DNA from: Pontibacter arcticus
GTDB taxonomy: Bacteria; Bacteroidota; Bacteroidia; Cytophagales; Hymenobacteraceae
Direction: 5' to 3'
Assembly: GCF_003284895.1 (NCBI RefSeq)
Contig: NZ_QMDV01000004.1
Coordinates: 126,501 to 190,500 of the forward strand
Length of the DNA: 64,000 nucleotides
Positions 25,241 through 34,300 of the stretch are shown in pieces. Positions within the stretch are counted from its first letter, which is position 1. Every line of letters begins with the position of its first letter. The notes beneath the pieces are model-generated. The model was not told where the DNA came from, searched no databases, and saw nothing but the letters and a program-made list of their open reading frames with translations. Position numbers and translations under genes: made by a program.

Positions 25241-27943
25241 ATGAGAATAGGCATAATTTTCGGAGGACCGTCCAGAGAGCGTGAGATCTCGTTTGCAGGC
25301 GGCCGCACCGTATACGATAACTTAGATAAATCACTGTTCGAGGCGGTTCCCGTGTTTGTGGATAGCCTGGGTAACTTCATACTTTTAGACTGGCAGTTTG
25401 TTTACAAAGGCACCATCCGCGATTTTTATCCGTCTGTGGATGTGTTGCCTGCCACCGAACACGGCCTTCAGATTTACCTGGAGTCGTTGGGTGAGTTGAG
25501 TATAGAGGAGCAGGACAAGATTATAGCCAAAGCCGGCAAGCGCTTACAGCCAAACGAGTTCAAAAAGCATTTTGATTTTGCTTTTCTGACTTTGCACGGC
25601 CCGTACGGCGAAGATGGTAGCATACAGGGTTTGCTGGAGTGGTACCACATCCCATATTCCGGCTCGGGCATACTTCCGTCGGCTATCGGCATCGACAAGG
25701 CAGCGCAGAAGGAAATGCTGAAACAGCACGGCTTCCCGACGCCGGATTACAGAACAATACAGCATGCCACGTGGGCAGATAAAAATAACCGGGCAGCTTT
25801 ATTCGAGCAGCTGGTTTCTGATCTGGGCTTGCCATTGGTATTGAAAGCACCGCATCAGGGTTCTTCCATTGGCGTTTCGATCATCAAGGAAAAAGATTTT
25901 GCCGCTTTTGAGGCAGCTGTAGACCGTAGTTTCTTTACCAAGACCATTTACAAAAGCCAGTGGCTGGCGATGGGCGAGGAGAAACAACTGGCCAGCATGA
26001 AGCAGCTGGTCGATATCCGGGAAGGAATTGGGATGCCGCTGATGCTGGATGGAGGCGACTTTATTTACCACCCCGAAGAATTGCTGCGCCAGCTCAACCA
26101 TACTTTCAACAACACCGCTACCGATAGCATTACCCTGACCAACGTAGAGCACGAGCATCAAATATTGGTAGAAGCTTTTATTCAGGGGCGCGAGTTCTCG
26201 AGTATTGTGGTGCAGGATGAAACCGGAAAACCAATTGCGTTGCCGCCCACCGAGATCGTGAAAGGCAGCGAAGTATTTGATTACCGCTCGAAATACCTGC
26301 CTGGCCTGAGCCGTAAAATCACCCCGATCAACCTGCCATCCGAAGATATTCAGCGCATCCGGGAGGCTACCAGCAAACTTTTTACGGCTTTTGGCTTTAA
26401 CGTATATGCGCGTCTGGATGGGTTTATTACCGAAAACGGTGATATTTTCCTGAACGATCCGAACACAACTTCGGGCATGTTGCCGTCGTCGTTCTTCTTC
26501 CATCAGGCAGCTGAAATTGGCCTGAACCCGTCGCAGTTCCTGACCTATATTATCCGTACTTCGCTGGCCGAGCGCCTGAAGTCCGGGAAAGATACGGTGC
26601 GCTTCGCAAGAACGCTGGCAGAACTGGATACCAAGATCAAAGAACAGCAGGCGCATCGCCACGACAAGATAAGAGTAGGCGTAATTATGGGTGGCTATTC
26701 TTCGGAGCGCCATATTTCCGTGGAGAGCGGCCGTAACATTTATGAAAAACTTTCCTCGTCTACCAAGTATGAACCGTTGCCTATTTTCTTAACTGGCAGC
26801 AACGAGTCGCACCGTTTGTATACCATCCCGATCAACATCATGCTGAAGGATAATGCAGACGATATCAAGGAAAAAGTACAGCATTTTGAGCAGGGCGGCA
26901 AACCGCACCCGATGCTGGAACAGATCATCAGAGAAGCCGAAAGTATAACCCGCAAGTATACAGGCCGCAGTTTGCAGGAGCCACAGCGCATTACGTATTC
27001 GCAGCTTAAAAACCTGGTAGATGCTGTATTTATAGCGCTTCATGGCAGGCCCGGCGAAGACGGCGCTTTGCAGCAGGAGCTCGAAAAACTCCACATTCCG
27101 TACAACGGTTCGGGCATCCGTTCGTCTCAGATCACGATCAACAAGTATGATACAACGGAGCTGCTGGGCAAACATGGCGTATCGGTGGCCAAACACCGCA
27201 TGGCGCTAAAAGAAGACTGGCTGAACGACAAGGAAGCCTTTTTTACAAGTATAGAAGCCGGGTTTGCGTACCCTTTTATAGCCAAGCCAGCCGATGATGG
27301 TTGCAGCTCTGCCGTAAAAAAGATAAAGAATCGTACTGAACTGGAGGCGTTTACAACCCTTATTTTCAGGGAGATGGAAGAACTGGATACAGATTGTGCC
27401 CGCACCTTATCGCTTGGTTTTAAAGAAGAATTTCCGAACAAAGCCGGCTTCCTGATCGAAACGCTGATCTCCAGAAACGGCGCCAAGCACTTCCTGGAAG
27501 TAACAGGCGGTTTACTGACTAGCTATAATCCGGATGGAACGGTAAACTACGAGATATTTGAAGCTTCCGAGACGCTGGCCGAAGGCGAAGTATTGTCCCT
27601 GGAAGAGAAGTTCCTGGCTGGCGAAGGGCAGAATATTACCCCGGCCCGTTATGCCACAGACCCGGCGCGACGTCAGAAAATATCAGATAAAGTAAAGCAG
27701 GATTTAAAGCGCGTTGCCCAGATTTTGCAAATCGAAGGGTATGCCCGTATTGATGCCTTTGTGCGCGTGCTGGAAAACGATGAGGTAGAAACAATTATCA
27801 TCGAAGTAAACTCGTTACCAGGCATGACCCCGGCTACCTGTATTTTCCATCAGACAGCTATCAACGGGTACAAGCCCTACGATTTTATCGACCGCATTCT
27901 GCAGTTTGGCGTAGAGCGTACACAGCTTAAAAACCAGGGATAG
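25241..27943 (+). CDS. ddl: fused tandem D-alanine-D-alanine ligase (two ATP-grasp ligase halves)
   Basis: A 900-residue protein made of two Ddl-like halves; a normal Ddl has about 310-370 residues. The first half (about 1-460) has IIFGGPSREREIS, LHGPYGEDGS (about 119), KAPHQGSSIGVS and LNDPNTTSGMLP (about 404). The second (about 477-900) has VIMGGYSSERHISVESG, LHGRPGEDGA (about 600), KPADDGCSSAV and IEVNSLPGMTPAT (about 854). Ddl joins two D-alanines for peptidoglycan. The metal-binding motif is canonical in the second half (EVNSLPG) but altered in the first (DPNTTSG), so the halves may differ in activity. I chose the ATG at 25241; a TTG three codons upstream lies inside the promoter. A PASTA protein follows. 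Confidence 0.9.
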   Translation: MRIGIIFGGPSREREISFAGGRTVYDNLDKSLFEAVPVFVDSLGNFILLDWQFVYKGTIRDFYPSVDVLPATEHGLQIYLESLGELSIEEQDKIIAKAGKRLQPNEFKKHFDFAFLTLHGPYGEDGSIQGLLEWYHIPYSGSGILPSAIGIDKAAQKEMLKQHGFPTPDYRTIQHATWADKNNRAALFEQLVSDLGLPLVLKAPHQGSSIGVSIIKEKDFAAFEAAVDRSFFTKTIYKSQWLAMGEEKQLASMKQLVDIREGIGMPLMLDGGDFIYHPEELLRQLNHTFNNTATDSITLTNVEHEHQILVEAFIQGREFSSIVVQDETGKPIALPPTEIVKGSEVFDYRSKYLPGLSRKITPINLPSEDIQRIREATSKLFTAFGFNVYARLDGFITENGDIFLNDPNTTSGMLPSSFFFHQAAEIGLNPSQFLTYIIRTSLAERLKSGKDTVRFARTLAELDTKIKEQQAHRHDKIRVGVIMGGYSSERHISVESGRNIYEKLSSSTKYEPLPIFLTGSNESHRLYTIPINIMLKDNADDIKEKVQHFEQGGKPHPMLEQIIREAESITRKYTGRSLQEPQRITYSQLKNLVDAVFIALHGRPGEDGALQQELEKLHIPYNGSGIRSSQITINKYDTTELLGKHGVSVAKHRMALKEDWLNDKEAFFTSIEAGFAYPFIAKPADDGCSSAVKKIKNRTELEAFTTLIFREMEELDTDCARTLSLGFKEEFPNKAGFLIETLISRNGAKHFLEVTGGLLTSYNPDGTVNYEIFEASETLAEGEVLSLEEKFLAGEGQNITPARYATDPARRQKISDKVKQDLKRVAQILQIEGYARIDAFVRVLENDEVETIIIEVNSLPGMTPATCIFHQTAINGYKPYDFIDRILQFGVERTQLKNQG

Positions 27944-28047
27944 CCTGAAGTTTAGAAAGTTAAAAATTTAGGAAGTTAAAATTTGGGAAGTCAGAAGCAG
28001 GAGAGTATCTGATGTCTTTTGTCTAACGTCTATTGTCTAAGAAATAT

Positions 28048-28824
28048 ATGTTTAAAGTAAATTCGTTTGTAGATGTTCTGAAGCACCTCGCCATAATGGC
28101 GACTATTGTAGCGGTGCTGGTGATGGGCTTCTTTTACCTGTACCTGCCGTCTACAACCAACCACGGCGAAAGCATTCCGGTGCCTCAGATTACAGGCATG
28201 CAATTACCCGATGCCGAAACCTTGCTGGAAGACCAGAACCTGCGCTATTTTATAAACGACTCCAGCTTTAACTCCGGCAAAAAACCGTTCGAGATCCTGA
28301 CCCAGGACCCGGCACCAGGCGAAAAAGTAAAGCAGGACCGCAAGATCTACATTTCCGTAAACATGAAAAACCCGCCGATGATCAAAATGCCCAGGCTAAT
28401 CGGTGGTTCGGTTAAAAATGCAGAGCTTATCCTGAAAAGCTACGACCTGAAAAAGGGTAATATTACAGAAGTGCCTGACTTGCAGCAAAATGCCGTACTA
28501 AAGCAATTTGTAAAGGGCCGTGAAATAAAGCCGGGAGAAATGATCGCGAAAGGTTCTGTTGTTGATCTGCATGTAGGCAACGGTTTAGGCGATACAGAAT
28601 TTGAAGTACCTGCAGTAGTAGGCATGCCGGTAGATGAAGCTTCGGTTTTACTCGTAGGGCAGGGGCTCCAGATCGGGAATATTATTTACGTGCAAGGCAG
28701 CGACCAGCGCGATGGTACCGTTTTAAAGCAACGACCGTTTGCAGAAGTAGGCGCCATGATACGCAAAGGCGAATTTGTAGACCTTTGGGTGGCCGGCCAG
28801 GAACAGGTACTTGGCATAGAATAA
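28048..28824 (+). CDS. membrane-anchored PASTA domain protein
   Basis: A 258-residue protein with a short cytoplasmic start, one membrane segment at about 12-37 (HLAIMATIVAVLVMGFFYLY) and three PASTA repeats (about 45-112, 113-185 and 186-255), with motifs such as VPQITGMQLPDAETLL and VPAVVGMPVDEASVLL. PASTA repeats bind muropeptides or beta-lactams in penicillin-binding proteins and kinases; here there is no kinase or transpeptidase domain. Its place 104 bp after the ligase fits a cell-wall role. The ATG at 28048 is preferred over a TTG at 28033. Confidence 0.9.
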   Translation: MFKVNSFVDVLKHLAIMATIVAVLVMGFFYLYLPSTTNHGESIPVPQITGMQLPDAETLLEDQNLRYFINDSSFNSGKKPFEILTQDPAPGEKVKQDRKIYISVNMKNPPMIKMPRLIGGSVKNAELILKSYDLKKGNITEVPDLQQNAVLKQFVKGREIKPGEMIAKGSVVDLHVGNGLGDTEFEVPAVVGMPVDEASVLLVGQGLQIGNIIYVQGSDQRDGTVLKQRPFAEVGAMIRKGEFVDLWVAGQEQVLGIE

Positions 28825-28827
28825 AAT

Positions 28828-28861
28828 AAAAAGCGCCTGCCTTACATGGGCGGGCGCTTTT
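28828..28861 (+). terminator. terminator after the PASTA gene
   Basis: A 12-bp stem AAAGCGCCTGCC / GGCGGGCGCTTT with one G-U pair, with flanking A and T runs. It lies directly past the stop codon. Confidence 0.8.
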
Positions 28862-28966
28862 AGTTTATACTTTGCCAGCAGGTACAAAAGCCATTTTTAT
28901 ACTTTCTGATCAAAGCGAACGATACGATACATTTATACTTTGGCAACGCTTTATTAAACCAAAAGC

Positions 28967-30775
28967 ATGATAAAAAAGCTGGCATTTATACTGCTGTTTC
29001 TGGTTGTTAACCTGGCTGCTTCTGCACAAGTTGTAACGCCATTAGGGCAACAGATTATCAAAGGGCAAACAGCGGCTGTTGCAAAGTATAAAGTAGGTGC
29101 AGCCATCAGCCTGCCTTTTTTCGATGATTTTGCTACGGTTACCACCACGCCGGACCCTAACCGCTGGCTGAACGGTGGCGTTTACATCAATCATACTTAT
29201 CCTGTTGCCCCGCCCTCTAAAAACGTAGCTTCTTTTGATGGCTTAAACCAGAACGGAACCCCGTATACGTTAGCTACCAACGTACCTGGTCCTTCCGATA
29301 CGCTTACTTCGCAGCCGCTACTTTTAGGTAACCTGTCACCAGCGGACTCGGTGTACCTGAGCTTTTACTGGCAGGCTGGCGGCCTCGGCGATGTGCCCGA
29401 CAGAAGTACGAATAACCAGGTATTTATACTTTTAGAATTTAAAGATATTGCCGGCAGATGGGTTCCGGTTTGGCAACAGAACGGTACAGGCGTTGCAACC
29501 CCATTCGCGCAGGTGTTTGTAGGTATAAAGGCAGCCACTTTTCTTCATAATGATTTCCAGTTCAGGTTCCGGAGCGTGGGGCGCCGCAATGGCTTAACAG
29601 ACGTCTGGAACATTGATTACATCGAACTCGACCGAAACCGCCGCAAAAACCAGAATACCATCCGCGATGTGTCTGTAAGCCAACCGGTGAGTAACCTGTT
29701 AAAAGATTATACAGCCATGCCGCTCAAGCAATTTAAGGCCAACCCAGCCATTTATCTCGCTGAACAGGTACGTATCATGGCAAATAATAATTCTGCTTTG
29801 CCCGCTGCTATTAGTTGGCGTGGGTTCATTAAAAATAACGATGCAGCCGTAGCCGATACTTTTTTGCGGGAACAGGGATTGTTACCACAGGCTGCTCTGC
29901 AGTATGCTATTTCGGGTGCGCCCCGTGTTTCTAATCTTACTTTAAATGAGCCGAGCGCGGTACTGGTCCATGGCTTTTTGCTGGATACCCGCGAACGCAA
30001 CACCTTATTAAATGCCAACGACACCACCTTACGAAAAACCGAGTTTGCCGATTATTTTGCCTATGATGATGGCACCGCCGAAGCTGGTTTCAGTTTTCCG
30101 GGAGAAGGAAATGTGCAGGTCGCGCAATTATACGAAGTATCAGAACAAGATCAGGTCAGGGCGTTCCGGGTATACTTTCCGAGAGTGGGCCAGAACCTGA
30201 CCGGAACTATACTTACTCTTAGAATCTGGGCCGATGAAAATGGTGTGCCGGGCCGCCAATTGTATCAGCAGAATTTCGATATTCGCCATTCAGCTAACTT
30301 AAACGAGTTTTACGAAGTGGCACTTGCAACGCCAGCGCCGGTTAACGGCCGTTTTTATGTAGGCTGGTCGCAGCCCGGTAACTTTTACGTGAACATTGGC
30401 CTCGACCTGAACGAGCAGATGCCGGACCGGCGCTTTTTGTTTACCAGCCGGACAGGGTGGGTAGCCGATAATACCGTAAAAGGCGCCCTGATGCTGCGCC
30501 CCGTTATGACCGGCCAGCAGGGGCCGCTTGGCGTGAAAGAAGACGAGGAAGCTGCCCGTTTCGTGGTATACCCAAACCCAACATCCGGCTTCATCTACTT
30601 TAAAGAACCTTACCAGCAACTGCGCATATTTGATAGTCTGGGCAAAGAAGTATACTTTCAGGTTTCGGAAGGAGCGGGGCAACCCATAAACCTGACCAAG
30701 CTTTCGCCGGGGCTTTATACCTTGCGTATACAAACAAGTACATCTGTCATCACAAAAAAGATAATCCGTAACTAA
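28967..30775 (+). CDS. T9SS type A sorting-domain protein, unknown function
   Basis: A 602-residue secreted protein. A signal peptide ends at about residue 20 (NLAASAQ). The middle is beta-rich with Asp/Asn-rich loops; residues 40-200 resemble a jelly-roll-like domain (LPFFDDFATV, VYLSFYWQAGGLGD) seen in Bacteroidota surface proteins. The last 75 residues form a T9SS sorting domain (FVVYPNPTSGFIYF, LRIFDSLGKEVY, LSPGLYTLRI, ending ITKKIIRN). No enzyme motif was recognised. The rhodanese gene follows 2 bp after its stop, so they may be cotranscribed. Confidence 0.88.
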   Translation: MIKKLAFILLFLVVNLAASAQVVTPLGQQIIKGQTAAVAKYKVGAAISLPFFDDFATVTTTPDPNRWLNGGVYINHTYPVAPPSKNVASFDGLNQNGTPYTLATNVPGPSDTLTSQPLLLGNLSPADSVYLSFYWQAGGLGDVPDRSTNNQVFILLEFKDIAGRWVPVWQQNGTGVATPFAQVFVGIKAATFLHNDFQFRFRSVGRRNGLTDVWNIDYIELDRNRRKNQNTIRDVSVSQPVSNLLKDYTAMPLKQFKANPAIYLAEQVRIMANNNSALPAAISWRGFIKNNDAAVADTFLREQGLLPQAALQYAISGAPRVSNLTLNEPSAVLVHGFLLDTRERNTLLNANDTTLRKTEFADYFAYDDGTAEAGFSFPGEGNVQVAQLYEVSEQDQVRAFRVYFPRVGQNLTGTILTLRIWADENGVPGRQLYQQNFDIRHSANLNEFYEVALATPAPVNGRFYVGWSQPGNFYVNIGLDLNEQMPDRRFLFTSRTGWVADNTVKGALMLRPVMTGQQGPLGVKEDEEAARFVVYPNPTSGFIYFKEPYQQLRIFDSLGKEVYFQVSEGAGQPINLTKLSPGLYTLRIQTSTSVITKKIIRN

Positions 30776-30777
30776 TC

Positions 30778-31083
30778 ATGATCACATCAGCCGATATCAC
30801 TGTTGAAGAATTAAAAGAGCGCCTCAGCAAAGGCGAAACGCCCGTTATAATTGATGTTCGCGAAGACTGGGAATACCAGGAAGGCAACATTGCCGGCGCT
30901 AAAAATATACCGCTTGGCTCGCTGCCACAACAATTAGAAGACCTGGAAGACCTAAAAGAGCAGGAAGTGATTGTACAGTGCCGTTCGGGGGCGCGTTCTG
31001 CTACTGCCAAAGCTTTTTTACAGCAGCAGGGCTTTGCCAATGTCCGTAACCTGCTTGGTGGGTTTCTGGCATACAATGGCTAA
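30778..31083 (+). CDS. rhodanese-like domain protein
   Basis: A 101-residue single rhodanese domain. It has the CH2A motif VIIDVREDWEYQEGNIAGAKN and the active-site loop VIVQCRSGARSATA, with the catalytic Cys at about residue 65. Such proteins carry persulfide sulfur or act as small sulfurtransferases in the cytosol. It starts 2 bp after the T9SS protein gene and ends at a long terminator. Confidence 0.93.
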   Translation: MITSADITVEELKERLSKGETPVIIDVREDWEYQEGNIAGAKNIPLGSLPQQLEDLEDLKEQEVIVQCRSGARSATAKAFLQQQGFANVRNLLGGFLAYNG

Positions 31084-31097
31084 TTTATACTTTGAAT

Positions 31098-31147
31098 CAA
31101 CAAAAAAAGGCAGCAGACTTTCGGTAGTCTGCTGCCTTTTTTTGTTG
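31098..31147. terminator. bidirectional terminator with 22-bp perfect stem
   Basis: Bases 31098-31119 and 31126-31147 are perfect inverted copies around a TTCGGT loop. The core is AAAAAAAGGCAGCAGACT / AGTCTGCTGCCTTTTTTT. A TATACTTTG motif precedes it by 2-3 bp. Confidence 0.9.
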
Positions 31148-31233
31148 CTGAAGTGATTGTTTGTTACCTGAGTTGTAAAGTTGGTTGTTTGAGAGGACCA
31201 GGAATGTAACTCAGTAAAATCAAAGTTTATACT

Positions 31234-32523
31234 TTACTCAACTATAAAAGGAGTAGGGCTGAAACAAAGTATAAACACCACAAAAGCTACGAGACCCAGC
31301 ACTTTCCGGGCGGGAGTAAGCGGTGCTTCGTTGCGGCTCGCAGGATGGAAAATACCCATCACCCGCGATAACAACAACCCGAATACAAGCCAGCCACTGT
31401 AACCATCCGCCTCCGGAAAAACAAATGAGATCAGTACCTGTGCTGCCAATATAATGCCTGCCAAGTATAAGTTGTACTTTAAAGTTGGCGTAGCCGGTTG
31501 AAGCACAAAAACAAGGTACAATATATACCAGGGCCACATCCAGATATAACCGCTTAACGCCGGAAAGGTAGATGCCAGCCCGTATTGCAGCACCAGCATG
31601 CCCAGGGCTGCCGAAAATCCCTTTCGTTTATCATCCAGTAATTTCGAGAAAGCCCAGTACGTAAAAGGCGCTTGTACCACCAACAGGTCTTCGGACCAGA
31701 GTGGGTTGCTGTGCGGGGAGATTACACCCAAGCCGGCATAAAGTATAAACAGCGCATAAAAGATAGAAGAGAGGCGGTTAAAGCGCTCGTAGCCTAACAT
31801 GCCATACAATACGTGCCCGCCATCTAACTGGCCAATAGGAAGTAAGTTTAACGCGGTAAAAAAGAGCGCCAGGTAGCCGGCAAAAACCAGCGGGTAATGG
31901 ATGATCTCATACTGATTCGGTAACAAGGCCGGGTCTGCTACAAACGTCTCGAAAAGTATAAACAACAGGTTTTTGCCCAGCGCGAAATTAAACCCACTTT
32001 CCTGGTATACCTGCTGCGCGTAATTCAGGCCAAATTGTTTATATTCCGGATGGATGCTGAAGATGTATTCGGGCTGTGGCAGGTGCGTAAAGGCGTAAAA
32101 AAGCAACGGGACAGCCACCACAAAACCAGCCAGCGGCCCCGCTATGCCAATATCAAAAAACTGCTGCCGCGACCGGATCCGGCTTTTGATCCGGATAAAA
32201 GCCCCCATCGTACCAAGCGACGATGTGATGCCAAACCAAAGCGGAATGTAGTAAGGCAGCGTTACGTTGGTGCGGTAATATTTTGCCGTAAAGTAATGCC
32301 CAAACTCATGCACGGTGAGCACACCCAGAAACGGAATTGAAAAGTATAAACCAGCTAAAAACTCTTCCCAAGTGAGCGTGCCCGTCCAGGCAAAGCCCTC
32401 ATAGCCCAGGAAAAAAAGCTTCCCGAAGCGCCACTCTGCGCCGGCAATAGTGGTGGTGATAAACGTAACGCAGAACAGCAGCAGGTGCAGGCCATACTTG
32501 CGCCCAAAGTTAAGCAGCCCCAT
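31234..32523 (-). CDS. site-2 protease family membrane metalloprotease (M50)
   Basis: A 429-residue polytopic membrane protein. The zinc motif HEFGH is at 72-76 (LTVHEFGHYFTAKYY) and the third ligand Asp234 lies in LNLLPIGQLDGGH. Membrane segments surround both, followed by a hydrophobic C-terminal region of about five more segments (240-425). S2P-like proteases cut membrane-embedded substrates such as anti-sigma factors; the target here is unknown. Its start overlaps the end of the upstream HAD gene by 14 bp, so the two are translationally coupled. Confidence 0.92.
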   Translation of the reverse strand: MGLLNFGRKYGLHLLLFCVTFITTTIAGAEWRFGKLFFLGYEGFAWTGTLTWEEFLAGLYFSIPFLGVLTVHEFGHYFTAKYYRTNVTLPYYIPLWFGITSSLGTMGAFIRIKSRIRSRQQFFDIGIAGPLAGFVVAVPLLFYAFTHLPQPEYIFSIHPEYKQFGLNYAQQVYQESGFNFALGKNLLFILFETFVADPALLPNQYEIIHYPLVFAGYLALFFTALNLLPIGQLDGGHVLYGMLGYERFNRLSSIFYALFILYAGLGVISPHSNPLWSEDLLVVQAPFTYWAFSKLLDDKRKGFSAALGMLVLQYGLASTFPALSGYIWMWPWYILYLVFVLQPATPTLKYNLYLAGIILAAQVLISFVFPEADGYSGWLVFGLLLSRVMGIFHPASRNEAPLTPARKVLGLVAFVVFILCFSPTPFIVE

Positions 32524-33184
32524 TCCCGAAAACCTGGTTAATAGTAAGCGGCGGAGCCAGATGCAAAGTTTGTATACCGGCCAGTTTGGCGCTCTCGATG
32601 TGCTGGATGCTATCGTCTATAAAAAGCGTTTCTTCTTTCTGCAGCCCGTTTTCGTTTACCACATGCTCAAAAATAACCGCGTCCGGTTTGCGCATACCTA
32701 ATAAATGGGAGTAATACACTTGCTCAAACAAGGAATCGAGATTTGGGATAGTGAAACTATGCGCTACAATCTCGTTAAATTTCTGAAGGTGGATGGCGTT
32801 AGTATTGCTCAGCAAAAAGATTCTATACTTTTTACCCAGTTCCAGCAGCAGGTCGATTCGCTCTTTTGGGATGTCGAGCAGCATGGCGTTCCAGGCTTCG
32901 TCTATCTCTTCGTCGGTGGCTTCAAGTAAATATTTTTCGCGGAGTTGGGCGCGGTATGCTTCCGGCGAGATGTTTCCGGTCTCCAGTTTATCAAATAACT
33001 CGGACTGCTCTTTCTGGTTGAACTCAATGATACTGTTGTTTTTACCTAATTTCCGGAACGCCTCGATGCTTTTGTTATAATCTATATTGATGATCACCCC
33101 GCCCAGGTCGAAGATGATGTTTTTGACTTTCGTTAAATCCACAGGAAAAATATTTTGCGATAGGGTTTGATATTTCGAATGCAA
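32510..33184 (-). CDS. HAD superfamily hydrolase (YihX-like)
   Basis: A HAD phosphatase of about 210-224 residues with motif I IIFDLGGVIINID, motif II FLLSNTNAIH, the Lys region LGMRKPDAVIFEHV and motif III LFIDDSIQHIESAKLAG. The DLGGV start is typical of the YihX/HAD-IA variant 3 group (for example alpha-glucose-1-phosphatase), although the first loop has Gly where others have Asp or Asn. The N-terminus is uncertain: the TTG at 33184 gives the longest form and a GTG about 14 codons in is an alternative. It overlaps the site-2 protease gene. Confidence 0.88.
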   Translation of the reverse strand: MHSKYQTLSQNIFPVDLTKVKNIIFDLGGVIINIDYNKSIEAFRKLGKNNSIIEFNQKEQSELFDKLETGNISPEAYRAQLREKYLLEATDEEIDEAWNAMLLDIPKERIDLLLELGKKYRIFLLSNTNAIHLQKFNEIVAHSFTIPNLDSLFEQVYYSHLLGMRKPDAVIFEHVVNENGLQKEETLFIDDSIQHIESAKLAGIQTLHLAPPLTINQVFGNGAA

Positions 33185-33238
33185 ATATGTAAAATTGCAC
33201 TCCCAAAAACAAAGAAGTTACTTCTGAGAACAGGGAAC

Positions 33239-33312
33239 GGGCCTATAGCTCATTCGGTTAGAGCAACTGACTCATAATCAGTAGGTGCCTGGTTCGATTC
33301 CAGGTGGGCCCA
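33239..33312 (+). tRNA. tRNA with anticodon CAU (elongator Met or Ile2)
   Basis: A 74-nt cloverleaf: acceptor GGGCCTA pairs with TGGGCCC, discriminator A. The anticodon stem ACTGA/TCAGT encloses CTCATAA, anticodon CAU. The T loop is GGTTCGATTCC. The initiator is excluded because the acceptor first pair is matched and the anticodon stem lacks three G-C pairs. The C4-G69 pair favours Ile2 (lysidine-modified), but Met cannot be ruled out. CCA is not encoded. Confidence 0.93.
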
Positions 33313-33322
33313 CTTCATAATC

Positions 33323-33359
33323 AGCCACTTACAGGTAAAACTGCTAAGTGGCTTTTTTT
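33323..33359 (+). terminator. terminator after the tRNA
   Basis: A 9-bp stem AGCCACTTA / TAAGTGGCT (33323-33331 and 33344-33352) is followed by seven T. It lies 10 bp past the tRNA 3' end. Confidence 0.85.
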
Positions 33360-33411
33360 ATTTTCATACTTTTTCCGGTACAAATTATACTTTATGGATT
33401 ATACTTTCTGC

Positions 33412-34200
33412 TTAATCCGTCCAGAGCACTCCGCTAAAGTATGTTTTTGCTGTTCCGCTGATAAGTACCCTGTCCTCTTTGTCCACGCACAGCAACGTGC
33501 CTTTTCTTTCGGAAAGCTGAATGGCTTTCATCTCTTTTTTATTCAGCTTGGCGCTCCAGTAAGGGATAAGCGAGCAATGGGCAGAGCCGGTCACGGGGTC
33601 TTCGAGGATGGAGGCTTGCGGCGTGAAGAACCTGGAAACAAAATCGCTTTCCGTGCCTTTGGCTGTTACCACTACGCCGCCGGGGTCCAGGTTAATTTTA
33701 TTGAACATCTGCTGATCGATGACCAGCTCTTTAATTTGCTGCTCAGACGCATATACCAACACATAATCTCTGGCTTTTAGAACAGTTTGCGGCTGGATGC
33801 TCAGTGCTGCTTCGATGATTTCAGGCAACGTAGCCGGAGTTGGGTTCCGCGAAGGAAAGTCCAAGGTATAAACGTCCTCGTTTACGCTCACCATTAATTC
33901 ACCGCTCAACGTATCAAAAGCAATCGTATCGGAAGGGTAGTTTCGTATCGTTTTAATAACATGCGCAGCTGCCAGCGTTGCGTGGCCGCAAAGGTCCATT
34001 TCAATTTCGGGCGTAAACCAACGGAGATGATAACGATTTCCTTCCTCTACAAAAAAAGCTGTTTCAGCTACTGCATTTTCCTTCGCAATCTGTAGCAGCA
34101 GTTCATCCGGTAACCAGCTTTGTAGCGGCACCACGCAGGCAGGGTTACCACCAAATATCCTATCCGTAAAGGCATCAATCTGATAGAGGTCTAGTTTCAT
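33412..34200 (-). CDS. PhzF family isomerase/epimerase-like protein
   Basis: A 262-residue protein of the PhzF family (diaminopimelate-epimerase fold). Characteristic blocks are YQIDAFTDRIFGGNPACVV at the start, the catalytic Glu in ENAVAETAFF, TPEIEMDLCGHATLAAAHV, and the second-domain EDPVTGSAHCSL. No phenazine genes are near, so it is a stand-alone member of unknown substrate, as is common in bacteria. Full length. Confidence 0.93.
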   Translation of the reverse strand: MKLDLYQIDAFTDRIFGGNPACVVPLQSWLPDELLLQIAKENAVAETAFFVEEGNRYHLRWFTPEIEMDLCGHATLAAAHVIKTIRNYPSDTIAFDTLSGELMVSVNEDVYTLDFPSRNPTPATLPEIIEAALSIQPQTVLKARDYVLVYASEQQIKELVIDQQMFNKINLDPGGVVVTAKGTESDFVSRFFTPQASILEDPVTGSAHCSLIPYWSAKLNKKEMKAIQLSERKGTLLCVDKEDRVLISGTAKTYFSGVLWTD

Positions 34201-34300
34201 GGGAGCGGGTTAATGGTGTTTGTTTGCTGCCAATAAAGGTACAAATTCTACGTGGCAGCTGTTTATTGCTTGCAGAAATACATCATCAAAAATAAAAATC

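Noticed and set aside
25799..26713. A 304-codon open frame on the minus strand inside the ligase gene
   Set aside because: It lies wholly opposite a strongly conserved two-domain enzyme, and its product shows no recognisable motif. It is a by-product of codon use on the other strand.
27944..28047. Near-repeats GAAAGTTAAAA / GGAAGTTAAAA / GGGAAGTCAGA and TGTCT-rich words before the PASTA gene
   Set aside because: Low-complexity spacer of a kind common in Bacteroidota; no periodicity, hairpin or binding-site logic was evident.
33239..33312. Initiator tRNA-fMet reading of the CAU tRNA
   Set aside because: The first acceptor pair is a normal G-C and the anticodon stem lacks the three consecutive G-C pairs of initiators.
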